In this document: piece by piece, positions 37,253 to 45,131 of the stretch
Numbering within the stretch: the stretch's first letter is position 1
How the letters are laid out: the number at the start of each line of letters is the position of its first letter
Source: Rhodospirillum sp.
GTDB taxonomy: Bacteria; Pseudomonadota; Alphaproteobacteria; Rhodospirillales; Rhodospirillaceae
Direction: 5' to 3'
NCBI GenBank assembly: GCA_021741145.1
Contig: JAIOYK010000021.1
Span: 1-64,000 of the forward strand
Length of the DNA stretch: 64,000 nt
Translations under genes and position numbers: made by a program
Notes under the pieces: generated by a model
Database searches by the model: none
The model's input: the letters and a program-made list of their open reading frames with translations, nothing else
Told to the model about the DNA's origin: nothing

Positions 37253-38076
37253 GCCCCGCCCAAATCCCCGCCTTCAGTTACGTCTCCGTGCGGAACGTCT
37301 TCCAGTCCTACCAGGGTCGCCCCATCCTGGAACGGGTTAACCTGGAGGTGGCGGAAGGGGCCTTCGTCTCCATCGTTGGCGCCTCGGGCTGCGGCAAGTC
37401 CACCTTCCTGCGCCTGCTTCTGGCCCAGGAGCGCCCCACCCATGGGGAGATCCGGGTCGCCGGCGCGCCGCCCGCGGTGGAACCTGGACGGGACCGGGGG
37501 GTGGTGTTCCAGCGCTACAGCGTCTTCCCCCATATGACCGTGCGCGACAACCTGATCGCCGCGGAAGAGTTCTCCGGCGTCACCCTGGGCGCGCGTTTTC
37601 TGGGCCGCCTCGGGAGTGCCGCGCGCAAGGCCGCGGCCGGACGGGCCGATGCTGTTCTCCACCGCATTGGCCTGGGCCACATGGCCGAGGCCTATCCCGC
37701 GGCCCTCTCCGGCGGCATGCAGCAGCGCTTGGCCATCGCCCAGGCCCTGATGGCCAAGCCCCGGATCCTTCTGCTCGACGAACCCTTCGGCGCCCTGGAC
37801 CCGGGCACGCGCCTGTCCATGCACGACTTTGTCTCCGACCTGCGGACCGAAACCAGCCTGACCATCTTCATGGTCACCCATGACCTGGCGGAGGGCTTCA
37901 AGCTGGGAGACCGGGTTCTGGTCTTCGACAAGCCCCGGTGGGATCCCCACGATCCCCAAGCCTATGGCGCCACCATCACCTATGACTTCGACGCACGAAA
38001 CGGGGGGGTCCCCTACCAAACCCTCGGTTTGACGCCTCCCCCCACGGACGCCACTCCCACCCTTTCGCACCCGTAG
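37249..38076 (+). CDS. Guanidine ABC importer ATPase
   Basis: The 275-residue protein has Walker A GASGCGKSTFL, Q-loop VFQRYSVFPHMTV, signature LSGGMQQRLAI, Walker B ILLLDEPFGALDPG and switch His in MVTHDLAEG. It closes the three-part importer that feeds the hydrolase encoded 73 bases downstream. Confidence 0.93.
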   Translation: MSPAQIPAFSYVSVRNVFQSYQGRPILERVNLEVAEGAFVSIVGASGCGKSTFLRLLLAQERPTHGEIRVAGAPPAVEPGRDRGVVFQRYSVFPHMTVRDNLIAAEEFSGVTLGARFLGRLGSAARKAAAGRADAVLHRIGLGHMAEAYPAALSGGMQQRLAIAQALMAKPRILLLDEPFGALDPGTRLSMHDFVSDLRTETSLTIFMVTHDLAEGFKLGDRVLVFDKPRWDPHDPQAYGATITYDFDARNGGVPYQTLGLTPPPTDATPTLSHP

Positions 38077-38149
38077 GCCGAATGGCCCCTGGGACGGCGG
38101 TCCGCGTCAATCGCCCCTCCCCCCAGGCCCTGAACGAGGAGACCACTCC

Positions 38150-39418
38150 ATGCTGCCGTCCCCATCCCTTGGTCACCGCGCCAAGCGCGTCCCCCAGGCC
38201 ACCCGCCGTCCCGAGCTTCTGGGGGGGCTCCCCCGCGAGAAGCGCTTCCACCACCCCGACCTGTCCCACCTGCGGGGATGGAAGTCCATGCGCGCCGAGG
38301 CCGATCTGCCCGGCACCGCCTGGGAGAAGGAACGCAAATGGGCGCTCCGCATGGGCCTGACCGGCGCCGACAGCATCGAGGACAAGACCATCCCCACCTT
38401 CGCCCGGGGGGAATTGCCCCATTACGCGGGCATCAACACCTTCCTGAAAGCCCCCTACGCCGAGGACGCGACCGAGGTCGGCCAGTACGATGCCACGGTC
38501 CTGGGCGCGCCCTTCGACGGCGGCACGACCTACCGCCCCGGCACGCGTTTCGGACCCCAGGGGGTGCGCAAGATCAGCGCCCTCTACACACCCTATAACT
38601 ACGAGATGAGCGTCGATCTGCGCGAACAGATGACCCTCTGCGACGCGGGGGACATCTTCACCATCCCGGCGAACCTGGAAAAAACCTTCGACCAGATCAG
38701 CCGGGCCTGCGCCCATGTCTTTTCCTCCGGTTCCATGCCAGTGATCATCGGCGGCGACCATTCCATCGGCTTCCCCACGGTGCGCGGCATCGCCGAATGC
38801 ACGTCCAAGCGCATCGGTATCGTCCATTTCGACCGCCATGCCGATATCCAGGAGAAGGACCTGGACGAGCGCATGCACACCACCCCCTGGTTCCACGCCA
38901 CCAACCTGCCCAATGTGAGCCCGACAAACCTGGTGCAAATCGGCATCGGCGGCTGGCAGGTCCCGCGCGAGGCCGTGGCCGTGGCGCGGGAGCGGAACAC
39001 CAACATCATCACCCTCTCCGACGTTGAGCGGATGGGCATCGACAAGACGGCGGAGCTGGCCCTCGAACTGGCCTGGAAGGACGTGGACATGGTCTATTTG
39101 TCCTTTGACATCGATTGCATCGATTGCGGCTTCGTCCCCGGCACCGGCTGGCCGGAGCCCGGCGGCTTCCTGCCCCGCGAGGTCCTTTCCCTGGTGTCCA
39201 AGATCGCCGCCGAAGGGCTGTGCGGCATGGAACTGGTGGAGGTCTCGCCGCCCTATGACACTTCCGACATCACCGCCCTGATGGGGACACGGGTGATCGT
39301 CGATGTGCTGGGGACGATGGTGGCCAACGGGGTGATGGGCAAACACAGGGGCCATATCGACAAGCCCGTGACCATTCCCCATGGGGAATTCTCCGGCAAG
39401 CGGTGGGGCAACCAATGA
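38150..39418 (+). CDS. gdmH: Guanidine hydrolase, arginase family (GdmH-like)
   Basis: The 422-residue cytoplasmic enzyme has the arginase-family metal motifs GGDHSIG (about residue 202), HFDRHAD (about 225) and SFDIDCIDCGFVPGTGWPEPGG (about 317). The DRHAD variant and the long GFVPGTGWPEPGG segment, with an extended N-terminus, separate it from arginase and agmatinase and match the nickel-dependent guanidine hydrolase group (Synechocystis Sll1077 type). It would split guanidinium to urea and ammonia. Context (guanidine riboswitch and importer) agrees strongly. The gene has gaggaga before its ATG, and its stop overlaps the next gene as ATGA. No urease or allophanate hydrolase is in the window. 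Confidence 0.9.
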   Translation: MLPSPSLGHRAKRVPQATRRPELLGGLPREKRFHHPDLSHLRGWKSMRAEADLPGTAWEKERKWALRMGLTGADSIEDKTIPTFARGELPHYAGINTFLKAPYAEDATEVGQYDATVLGAPFDGGTTYRPGTRFGPQGVRKISALYTPYNYEMSVDLREQMTLCDAGDIFTIPANLEKTFDQISRACAHVFSSGSMPVIIGGDHSIGFPTVRGIAECTSKRIGIVHFDRHADIQEKDLDERMHTTPWFHATNLPNVSPTNLVQIGIGGWQVPREAVAVARERNTNIITLSDVERMGIDKTAELALELAWKDVDMVYLSFDIDCIDCGFVPGTGWPEPGGFLPREVLSLVSKIAAEGLCGMELVEVSPPYDTSDITALMGTRVIVDVLGTMVANGVMGKHRGHIDKPVTIPHGEFSGKRWGNQ

Positions 39419-39918
39419 GCCGGATCCGCCTCCCCCCGCACGCCCATGACCACGGGCATTCCCATGGGCCTGATCACGGCCATGCCCATGACCACGGTCC
39501 CCACCACCATGGACCGGGCGCCGGTCATAACCGGGACGCGGCGCCGCCGACGCACTTGCACTCCCACATGGAACCGGAAGATGAGGCGGAGGAACTGCGG
39601 GTTCTGACCTCCCAATTCATCGACGGCTTTCGGGGGGCCAAGGACAAGGCGGCCTATCTGCGCCTCGCCGGTGTCCCCTTGGAGATCGCCGACGAGGCGG
39701 GCGGCCCGACCCTGAAGCTGGTTGATTTGGCCCTGAAGACGGAATGGCAGGTGGGCACCGCGAGCCCGTCGTTTGGCAGCCGCGAGCTCTCCTACCTCCC
39801 CTTCCCGGGCGCGATGATCCAGGAGCGGGAGAACTTCCATTTCATCTACGTCTCGCTGGACCGCCGGGTCGAGCGGGACTTGCGGCTCTTCCTGCGGGAG
39901 CGGATGGCGGAGCGATAG
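39415..39918 (+). CDS. His-rich protein, candidate nickel chaperone for GdmH
   Basis: The 167-residue protein begins with about 52 residues that hold 16 His, mostly as H-x-H (PPHAHDHGHSHGPDHGHAHD and so on), a pattern seen in nickel-storing tails of HypB, UreE, CooJ and SlyD. The remaining 110 residues (LTSQFIDGFRGAKDKAAYLRL ... QERENFHFIYVSLDRRVERD) match no family I know. Its ATGA overlap with gdmH implies coupled translation. Known guanidine hydrolases need HypA/HypB-like helper proteins; none is present here, so this protein may take that role. Function is inferred. Confidence 0.75.
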   Translation: MSRIRLPPHAHDHGHSHGPDHGHAHDHGPHHHGPGAGHNRDAAPPTHLHSHMEPEDEAEELRVLTSQFIDGFRGAKDKAAYLRLAGVPLEIADEAGGPTLKLVDLALKTEWQVGTASPSFGSRELSYLPFPGAMIQERENFHFIYVSLDRRVERDLRLFLRERMAER

Positions 39919-39932
39919 GCCCCGCGTTCCCC

Positions 39933-40016
39933 TGGCCTTCCCCCTCCTTGACCTTCCCTCCTTGACCTTCCCGCCTTGGCCTTCCCGCCTTGGCCTTCCC
40001 GCCTTGGCCATTCCCC
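39933..40016. repeat. 14-base tandem repeat array
   Basis: About five copies of a 14-base unit of the form tgRccttcccKcct run head to tail, the first copy with two extra bases and the last partial. It lies between the guanidine operon and the thioesterase gene, outside coding sequence. Confidence 0.85.
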
Positions 40017-40139
40017 GACGTCCGCCGCGCTTTCCCACGGCGGGCGTCGGGCCGTCTGGGGGCCGAGTCTTGCAAAACGACGCCATTGCACCGAGGGTGA
40101 GCGACCCACGAACCAGAACAAGCCAGGACAAGCACGAAG

Positions 40140-40541
40140 ATGACCGAACTGCCCCAGACGATCTCGGCGAACCAACTCGTTATCCGGACCATCGCGATGC
40201 CCGCGGACACGAACCCGGCGGGCGACATTTTTGGCGGCTGGCTGATGGCCCAGATGGATTTGGCCGCGGGCAACATGGCCGCCCAGGTGGCGCGGGGTCG
40301 AGCGGCGACCGTGGCGGTGGAAGCCATGTCCTTCCTGCGCCCGGTCAAGGTCGGCGACGAGGTGTCGATGTACGCCAGCCTGCTCTCGACGGGACGCACC
40401 TCGATGCGGATCTACGTGGAGGCCTGGCGCCGCGACCGCTACGCGGTGGACCGCGAGCGCGTCACCCACGCCACATTTACCTTCGTGGCGATTGATGAGC
40501 ACGGGAATGCCCGCGCCTTGCCTCCCAAAGAGGGGGGGTGA
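40140..40541 (+). CDS. YciA-like acyl-CoA thioesterase
   Basis: The 133-residue hot-dog protein hydrolyses acyl-CoA thioesters. It has the family pattern IAMPADTNPAGDIFGGWLMAQMDLAAG with the catalytic Asn/Asp and a helix of the hot-dog fold, followed by VAVEAMSFLRPVKVGDEV and the C-terminal ATFTFVAID. It is a single-gene unit convergent with the RpiR gene at 40606. Confidence 0.92.
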   Translation: MTELPQTISANQLVIRTIAMPADTNPAGDIFGGWLMAQMDLAAGNMAAQVARGRAATVAVEAMSFLRPVKVGDEVSMYASLLSTGRTSMRIYVEAWRRDRYAVDRERVTHATFTFVAIDEHGNARALPPKEGG

Positions 40542-40605
40542 GAGAGGCCGCGGGGGGGGTGTATTACTCTGATCTTATATATTTTAGAGTGCCGTCAGGC
40601 TTCGA

Positions 40606-41547
40606 TCAAAACTCAATCCGCATGCGCTTTATGAGACGGTCCCGTTCCTCCAAGGCCGCTTTGGCCCTATCTGGCAAACTCGAGGCGCAGCCATTGATCA
40701 AGCATTCGGCGGCAAGGATGAAGGTCGTCAGGGAATTGGACAAAAAGCTCGTCTCATGGGGAACGAAAAGCGCTGTCCGGGACATCTTCACCAACGGAGA
40801 GTCCGCCCGATCCGTGACCGCCACGACACAAATCCCTTTTTCCGCGGCCACTTCGGCGACCTCGTACACTTGGCGGGAGTATGGCGCGCAACTGGCCGAC
40901 ACCAGAACATCGCCCCTGTCCAGCGCGGCGACCCCCTCGGCGAGGCCCGAGGCATCCACGTCCAGCAAATGCACGTCCGTCCGAATCATTCGAAGCCCAT
41001 AGACGAGAAAGCTGGCGAAGGCATGAAACTGGCGAATGCCATGCACCGAGACCCGAGGGGCTTGGGTGATCAGTCCAACGGCCTCGTCGAAGCAATTCCT
41101 ATCGAAGCCTTGGATGAAGTGATCGATATTCGCCTGGTTCTCCCTGCATAGCCGAAGGGCCTGGCTCTCCCCGGGTGCCCCCTTGCCCTCCAGGGCGACC
41201 CGGGCCTGCCGCGTGTAGAAGGATTCTCCCGCCGAGAGCGAGGCATTCAACAGCACCTCTTGAAAGGCGCCAAACCCCGTATAGCCCAGGGATTGCGCCA
41301 AACGTGTCAGTGTCGAGGGGTTGATCCCCAGCTTGCGCCCCAGGGTCGTGATGGACAGCAGGGCCGGATCGCCCCGCAACTCCAGAATCCGCCCCAGCGC
41401 TTCCCTTGCCTTTGGCCCGAGGGCAACCGCTGCCTCGCCGCGAGAAATGCGCAGGAGCAGGTCCCGTAAGTCCTCAACCGACCTTGGCGGCTCGCTCGGA
41501 CCGTCCAAACCGTCCGACATGGGCCGGGGTCTCTGTGAGTCGGTCAT
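40606..41547 (-). CDS. MurR/RpiR-family regulator of the MenD-like/ABC cluster
   Basis: The 313-residue protein has an N-terminal RpiR helix-turn-helix (LGRKLGINPSTLTRLAQSLGYTGFGAFQEVLL) and a SIS domain (RVSVHGIRQFHAFASFLVYGLRMI ... GDVLVSASCAPYSRQVYEVAEVA). The ATG at 41547 has ggag 6 bases upstream, though it makes the gene overlap the C45 hydrolase gene by 74 bases. It is the last gene of the cluster and the obvious candidate regulator for it. Confidence 0.88.
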   Translation of the reverse strand: MTDSQRPRPMSDGLDGPSEPPRSVEDLRDLLLRISRGEAAVALGPKAREALGRILELRGDPALLSITTLGRKLGINPSTLTRLAQSLGYTGFGAFQEVLLNASLSAGESFYTRQARVALEGKGAPGESQALRLCRENQANIDHFIQGFDRNCFDEAVGLITQAPRVSVHGIRQFHAFASFLVYGLRMIRTDVHLLDVDASGLAEGVAALDRGDVLVSASCAPYSRQVYEVAEVAAEKGICVVAVTDRADSPLVKMSRTALFVPHETSFLSNSLTTFILAAECLINGCASSLPDRAKAALEERDRLIKRMRIEF

Positions 41548-42517
41548 GGATACTCCATTCCACTTCTTGGGAAGCGACGCGCATTACTACGGTGGCAAGG
41601 GTGTTTTCGCAATCGGGATCGTTCGAGGCATCCCGACGAATGGGCAAGCCGCCATCCCCTTCATCCCGAAGGATCCGCAAGGGATCCCGGACTCCGGCGG
41701 CGAGCAAATCGTCCCCCCGCCGTTGGCGGTCACGGGAAGAATCCGTAATGATCTGCGCCACCTCTCCAAAGTGAAGCGCGTGGTTGGCGTGCAGGGACGG
41801 TTCGGTCAGCACGCGATGGGACACCCGTCCCCCGCCGAACTCCACGGAGAGGAGACGGGGATCTCCCAACCGCGCCAGAGCAAAGTGAAACCCACCACAT
41901 CGCCCGTTCCTGGCCAGAAGGGCCAGGGCTTGGTCCAGGTCCTGGCATCCCAGCAAGGCCCGCCCCAAGACCATGCGGGGGATCTCCGCCTCGACCCCAA
42001 GCAGGCGCAGATTGTTCACCGTCTGCACCACCCCCGCGTCGGTCATGGCGAACGTATGCCCGGGTATGGACCCCGGATAGCAGAATGACCGGAACCCGGG
42101 CGCTCCTTCCGGGCGCGCCTCGACGATGAAGCAATGCCCACGAAAAAACGGCAGGCCATCCTCATTATGGGCCAAAACCGGCTCCGACCCGGGGAGGAGC
42201 ACCGTCGTACAGCCATCGGGGCTGGAGGCCAAGAGGTCACCCCGGGCATTCCATGCTGCGACCTGCGCGACCGGCAAGTCCAATCCCGCCGCGAGCCCCT
42301 CGATCTCCGCCCATACGTGAGGGAACCGGATTCTGGTCTCGCCCATCAAATGGGCCATCCGGTTGCGGTACTCGGATCCATTCACCGTTCGCCAAATGGG
42401 GCTGGGCAACAGATAGCGGTGAACGGCCGCCTTCCCCGCGCGCCCAAGCGCCAGGCCAATGGCATGGGGCGTTCCTCCGGCTTGAACCCATCCCAAATCC
42501 GATCCGTCACTCCACAT
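41474..42517 (-). CDS. C45-family autoproteolytic acyltransferase/hydrolase
   Basis: The 347-residue protein is of the penicillin-acyltransferase (acyl-CoA:6-APA acyltransferase) Ntn-hydrolase family. The self-cleavage site is SPDGCTT with the nucleophile Cys at residue 103, giving the usual small alpha and large beta chains. VLAHNEDGL and [11 protein letters not shown] regions also fit. Members cut or transfer N-acyl groups on amino acids and peptides. The gene overlaps the ATPase gene before it by 11 bases and the RpiR gene after it by 74. No signal peptide is seen. Substrate unknown; an N-acylated amino acid brought in by the importer is an inference. Confidence 0.85.
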   Translation of the reverse strand: MWSDGSDLGWVQAGGTPHAIGLALGRAGKAAVHRYLLPSPIWRTVNGSEYRNRMAHLMGETRIRFPHVWAEIEGLAAGLDLPVAQVAAWNARGDLLASSPDGCTTVLLPGSEPVLAHNEDGLPFFRGHCFIVEARPEGAPGFRSFCYPGSIPGHTFAMTDAGVVQTVNNLRLLGVEAEIPRMVLGRALLGCQDLDQALALLARNGRCGGFHFALARLGDPRLLSVEFGGGRVSHRVLTEPSLHANHALHFGEVAQIITDSSRDRQRRGDDLLAAGVRDPLRILRDEGDGGLPIRRDASNDPDCENTLATVVMRVASQEVEWSIHDRLTETPAHVGRFGRSERAAKVG

Positions 42518-43235
42518 GGCGCAGGAAGTCCTTCATTCGTTCATTGGGTGGAGTGTCGATCACCTCCCGCGGGTCACCATCCACGGCGATATGCCCGTGC
42601 TCCATGAAGATCAGGCGGGTGCCCACCTGTTTGGCGAAGGCCATTTCATGGGTCACGACCACCATGGTCATCCCCTCCTCCGCCAGCCCGCGCATGACGT
42701 TCAGCACTTCCTGCTTCAGCTCTGGATCCAGGGCCGAGGTTGGTTCGTCGAACAGCATCACCTTGGGTTTGATCGCCAAGGCTCGGGCAATCGCCACCCG
42801 CTGCTGCTGCCCACCAGACAGAGCGCTGGGAAAACTATGGGCCTTGTCACGCAGCCCGACCTTGGCGAGTAGGTCCAAGGCTTGAACCTCGGCCTCGGCT
42901 TTGGAGGCGCCCCGAACCCGGCGCGGGCCGAAAGCTACGTTGTCCAGGGCGGTTAACTGGGGGAACAGATTGAACTGTTGGAAAACCATGCCCGCTTCCT
43001 GGCGGATCTGGCGCAGTTGGCGAGGACCTCCCGCCACGCTCAACCCATCAACGATCAGGTCGCCCCCGGTGATTCTTTCCAACCCATTGATGCAGCGAAG
43101 CAGGGTGGACTTACCCGATCCTGAAGGGCCGATCAAAACGACCACTTCGCCTTCCTCGATGGTCAGGTCGACGCCGTCGAGAACCGCCAGGTCACCGAAG
43201 TGCTTAAAGGTCCGCTTGAACTGAATGATGCTCAT
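42507..43235 (-). CDS. Polar-amino-acid-type ABC ATPase
   Basis: The 242-residue protein has Walker [26 protein letters not shown], signature [11 protein letters not shown], Walker [16 protein letters not shown] and switch VVTHEMAFA, the GlnQ/HisP pattern. The ATG at 43235 overlaps the permease stop as ATGA and has gagga upstream; the long upstream frame is the permease gene read in another frame. Confidence 0.94.
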   Translation of the reverse strand: MSIIQFKRTFKHFGDLAVLDGVDLTIEEGEVVVLIGPSGSGKSTLLRCINGLERITGGDLIVDGLSVAGGPRQLRQIRQEAGMVFQQFNLFPQLTALDNVAFGPRRVRGASKAEAEVQALDLLAKVGLRDKAHSFPSALSGGQQQRVAIARALAIKPKVMLFDEPTSALDPELKQEVLNVMRGLAEEGMTMVVVTHEMAFAKQVGTRLIFMEHGHIAVDGDPREVIDTPPNERMKDFLRHVE

Positions 43236-43888
43236 AGGATCCTCATCCGCTTCTCCATCACACGCAGCAACAGGGTCAGACTTCCGGTCATCAGAAGGTA
43301 GAGGACGGCCACGGCGGTCCAGATTTCCACCGCCCGGAAGTTGGCGGACATGATCTCCTGTCCGGTTCGCGTCAGCTCCCCAACGCCGATCACGATGAAC
43401 AGGGAGGTGTCCTTGAGACTGACGATGAATTGGTTGCCCAACGGCGGAATAAGACGCCGGAAGGCCAAGGGTCCGACAATGTGCAGAAGCACCTTCCAAT
43501 AGGGCAGACCCATCGCCAAACCCGCTTCGGTCAGACCCTTGTTGATGGACAACACGGCCCCCCGCACGATTTCCGCGATATAGGCTCCGGCGTTCAGCAC
43601 GATCGCCAAGATGGCCGCGCCCATGGGATCGATGCGGAGCCCCGCGAGAACCGGCAGAGCGAAGTACAGAAACATGACCTGCACGACGATGGGAGTGCCC
43701 CGGATCACCTCGACATAGGCGAAGGCAATGCCATTGAGCAGTGTCCCGCCGAAGGCCCGCATCAACCCCGCGACAACCCCGAGGACCGAACCACCCGCGA
43801 TACCCAAGAGGGCAATAATCAAGGTTACCTTGGCCCCCGCCAGCAACTGGGGTAGGAAATCAAGGACAATGGACCAATCCGTCGTCAT
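43232..43888 (-). CDS. Polar-amino-acid-type ABC permease
   Basis: The 218-residue membrane protein has about five helices and the HisMQ/GlnP loop ([26 protein letters not shown]). It has a single permease gene, so a homodimer is likely. It is coupled to the ATPase by ATGA overlap and separated from the binding-protein gene by the hairpin at 43955. Confidence 0.93.
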   Translation of the reverse strand: MTTDWSIVLDFLPQLLAGAKVTLIIALLGIAGGSVLGVVAGLMRAFGGTLLNGIAFAYVEVIRGTPIVVQVMFLYFALPVLAGLRIDPMGAAILAIVLNAGAYIAEIVRGAVLSINKGLTEAGLAMGLPYWKVLLHIVGPLAFRRLIPPLGNQFIVSLKDTSLFIVIGVGELTRTGQEIMSANFRAVEIWTAVAVLYLLMTGSLTLLLRVMEKRMRIL

Positions 43889-43954
43889 GGATCGTCTCCC
43901 GTCGGCGATGGAAATAAGGAATCGGACCGAGCGTCTATGACAAAGCCGCGCCTT

Positions 43955-43989
43955 CCTGACCACGATGGGTTTCACTCATCGTGGTCAGG
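43955..43989 (-). terminator. Intra-operon hairpin between binding protein and permease
   Basis: A perfect 13-base stem (cctgaccacgatg with catcgtggtcagg) with a 9-base loop and no T-run lies between the two genes. Such stems usually protect the upstream mRNA or reduce read-through, so that more binding protein than permease is made. Confidence 0.75.
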
Positions 43990-44024
43990 GATAAGGGCCA
44001 GGTCCGAACCCAGTTGGAACGAAC

Positions 44025-44765
44025 CTACTTCGACGCTTTACCGAACCACTTCTCGAAAATGGCGTCGTAGCGACCATCTTCCCGCATTTTGGCCAGGGCC
44101 TTGTTCACCGGCACGACCAGGTCACTCCCCTTAGGGAACGCGATACCGTATTGATGGGCCATCATCTGGGTGCCCACGGCCTTGACCTGCCCATCGCCCG
44201 CCTTGGCGATGTAGTAGAGAACGTTCGGGGTGTCGTGCATGGCCGCGTCCACGCGACCGGTCCGCAGTTCCAGATAGGCATTGTCCACATTGGGGAACTT
44301 GCGCAGTTCGGTTTCCTTGAAGTTCGCCTCCGCGTAGTCGGAGGCGGAGGTCCCGGTCTTCACCGCCAGGATCTTGCCAGCCAGGTCCTCGGCGCTGGTG
44401 ATCGTGCTATCCGCTGGAACCATCAACAAAAAGCCGCTGTCGTAGTATCCGTCGGAGAAATCAATCACCTTCTCGCGCTCGGGCTTGATGGTGATCCCGG
44501 CGAGAGCGACATCCACCTGACCCGTCTGCAGGGCCGGAATGATGCCGTTGAAGTCCATCGGCCGCAGTTCGTAATCCATGCCAATGTCCTTGGCGATGGC
44601 ATCCCACATGTCGATGTCGAAGCCGACATAGCGATCCCCATCCTTGAACTCAAAGGGAACAAAGGCGGTATCCGTCGCCACGACCAGGGGGTCGGCATGG
44701 GCGGACAGGGCCGAGAGCCCGAAGGCCATCAAAGCGGTAGAAGCGATCTTTACAATGTTTTTCAT
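44025..44765 (-). CDS. Polar-amino-acid-type ABC binding protein
   Basis: The 246-residue periplasmic protein has a signal peptide ([19 protein letters not shown]) and the family-3 solute-binding pattern ([58 protein letters not shown]). GlnH-like in sequence, so an amino acid or a related compound is the likely ligand. The ATG at 44765 has aggacag upstream. Confidence 0.93.
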   Translation of the reverse strand: MKNIVKIASTALMAFGLSALSAHADPLVVATDTAFVPFEFKDGDRYVGFDIDMWDAIAKDIGMDYELRPMDFNGIIPALQTGQVDVALAGITIKPEREKVIDFSDGYYDSGFLLMVPADSTITSAEDLAGKILAVKTGTSASDYAEANFKETELRKFPNVDNAYLELRTGRVDAAMHDTPNVLYYIAKAGDGQVKAVGTQMMAHQYGIAFPKGSDLVVPVNKALAKMREDGRYDAIFEKWFGKASK

Positions 44766-45131
44766 CTCTGTCCTGCTTTGCGTGAGGTTCCAGTTTCGCC
44801 AAGGACACCACCGAAGGCAGGGAGTGCCCCCAGCAACCGCCCCGATCGGCGCCAACGAGAGGCTTGCGAGCTTTTTGAACCGCATGCCCTCGCCACGAAT
44901 TCGCAAAAATATTTGCACATATGTTTTTAATGCACAAGACATTTGCACATCCTTCCCGCGTTCCATTTTTGCTGACCGAAAAGCCACCAGAACTTCAACC
45001 TCTCGCACGCGAAAAAAGGCCTTTCCCTGGTGGGTACAGGCCTTTGATTTCGTCAAATCAGAGATTTGATAGGCGTTTGAAAGCGATATAAGAAACAGGA
45101 GCGTGACACCCAGGCTCCCCTCAAATCAGGA
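44766..45131. promoter_or_regulatory. Control region before the ABC binding-protein gene
   Basis: This gap separates the MenD-like gene from the importer genes. Its AT-rich centre has TTTGCACA at 44912-44919 and again at 44942-44949, with TGCACAAG at 44931-44938 between. These resemble halves of the TTTGTGCACAAA palindromes at 47.2 and 57.7 kb and may bind the same regulator. No gene was found here. Confidence 0.45.

Noticed and set aside
37141-39415. Long minus frames opposite the guanidine operon
   Set aside because: They mirror genes with complete ABC and arginase-family motifs and have no start signals.
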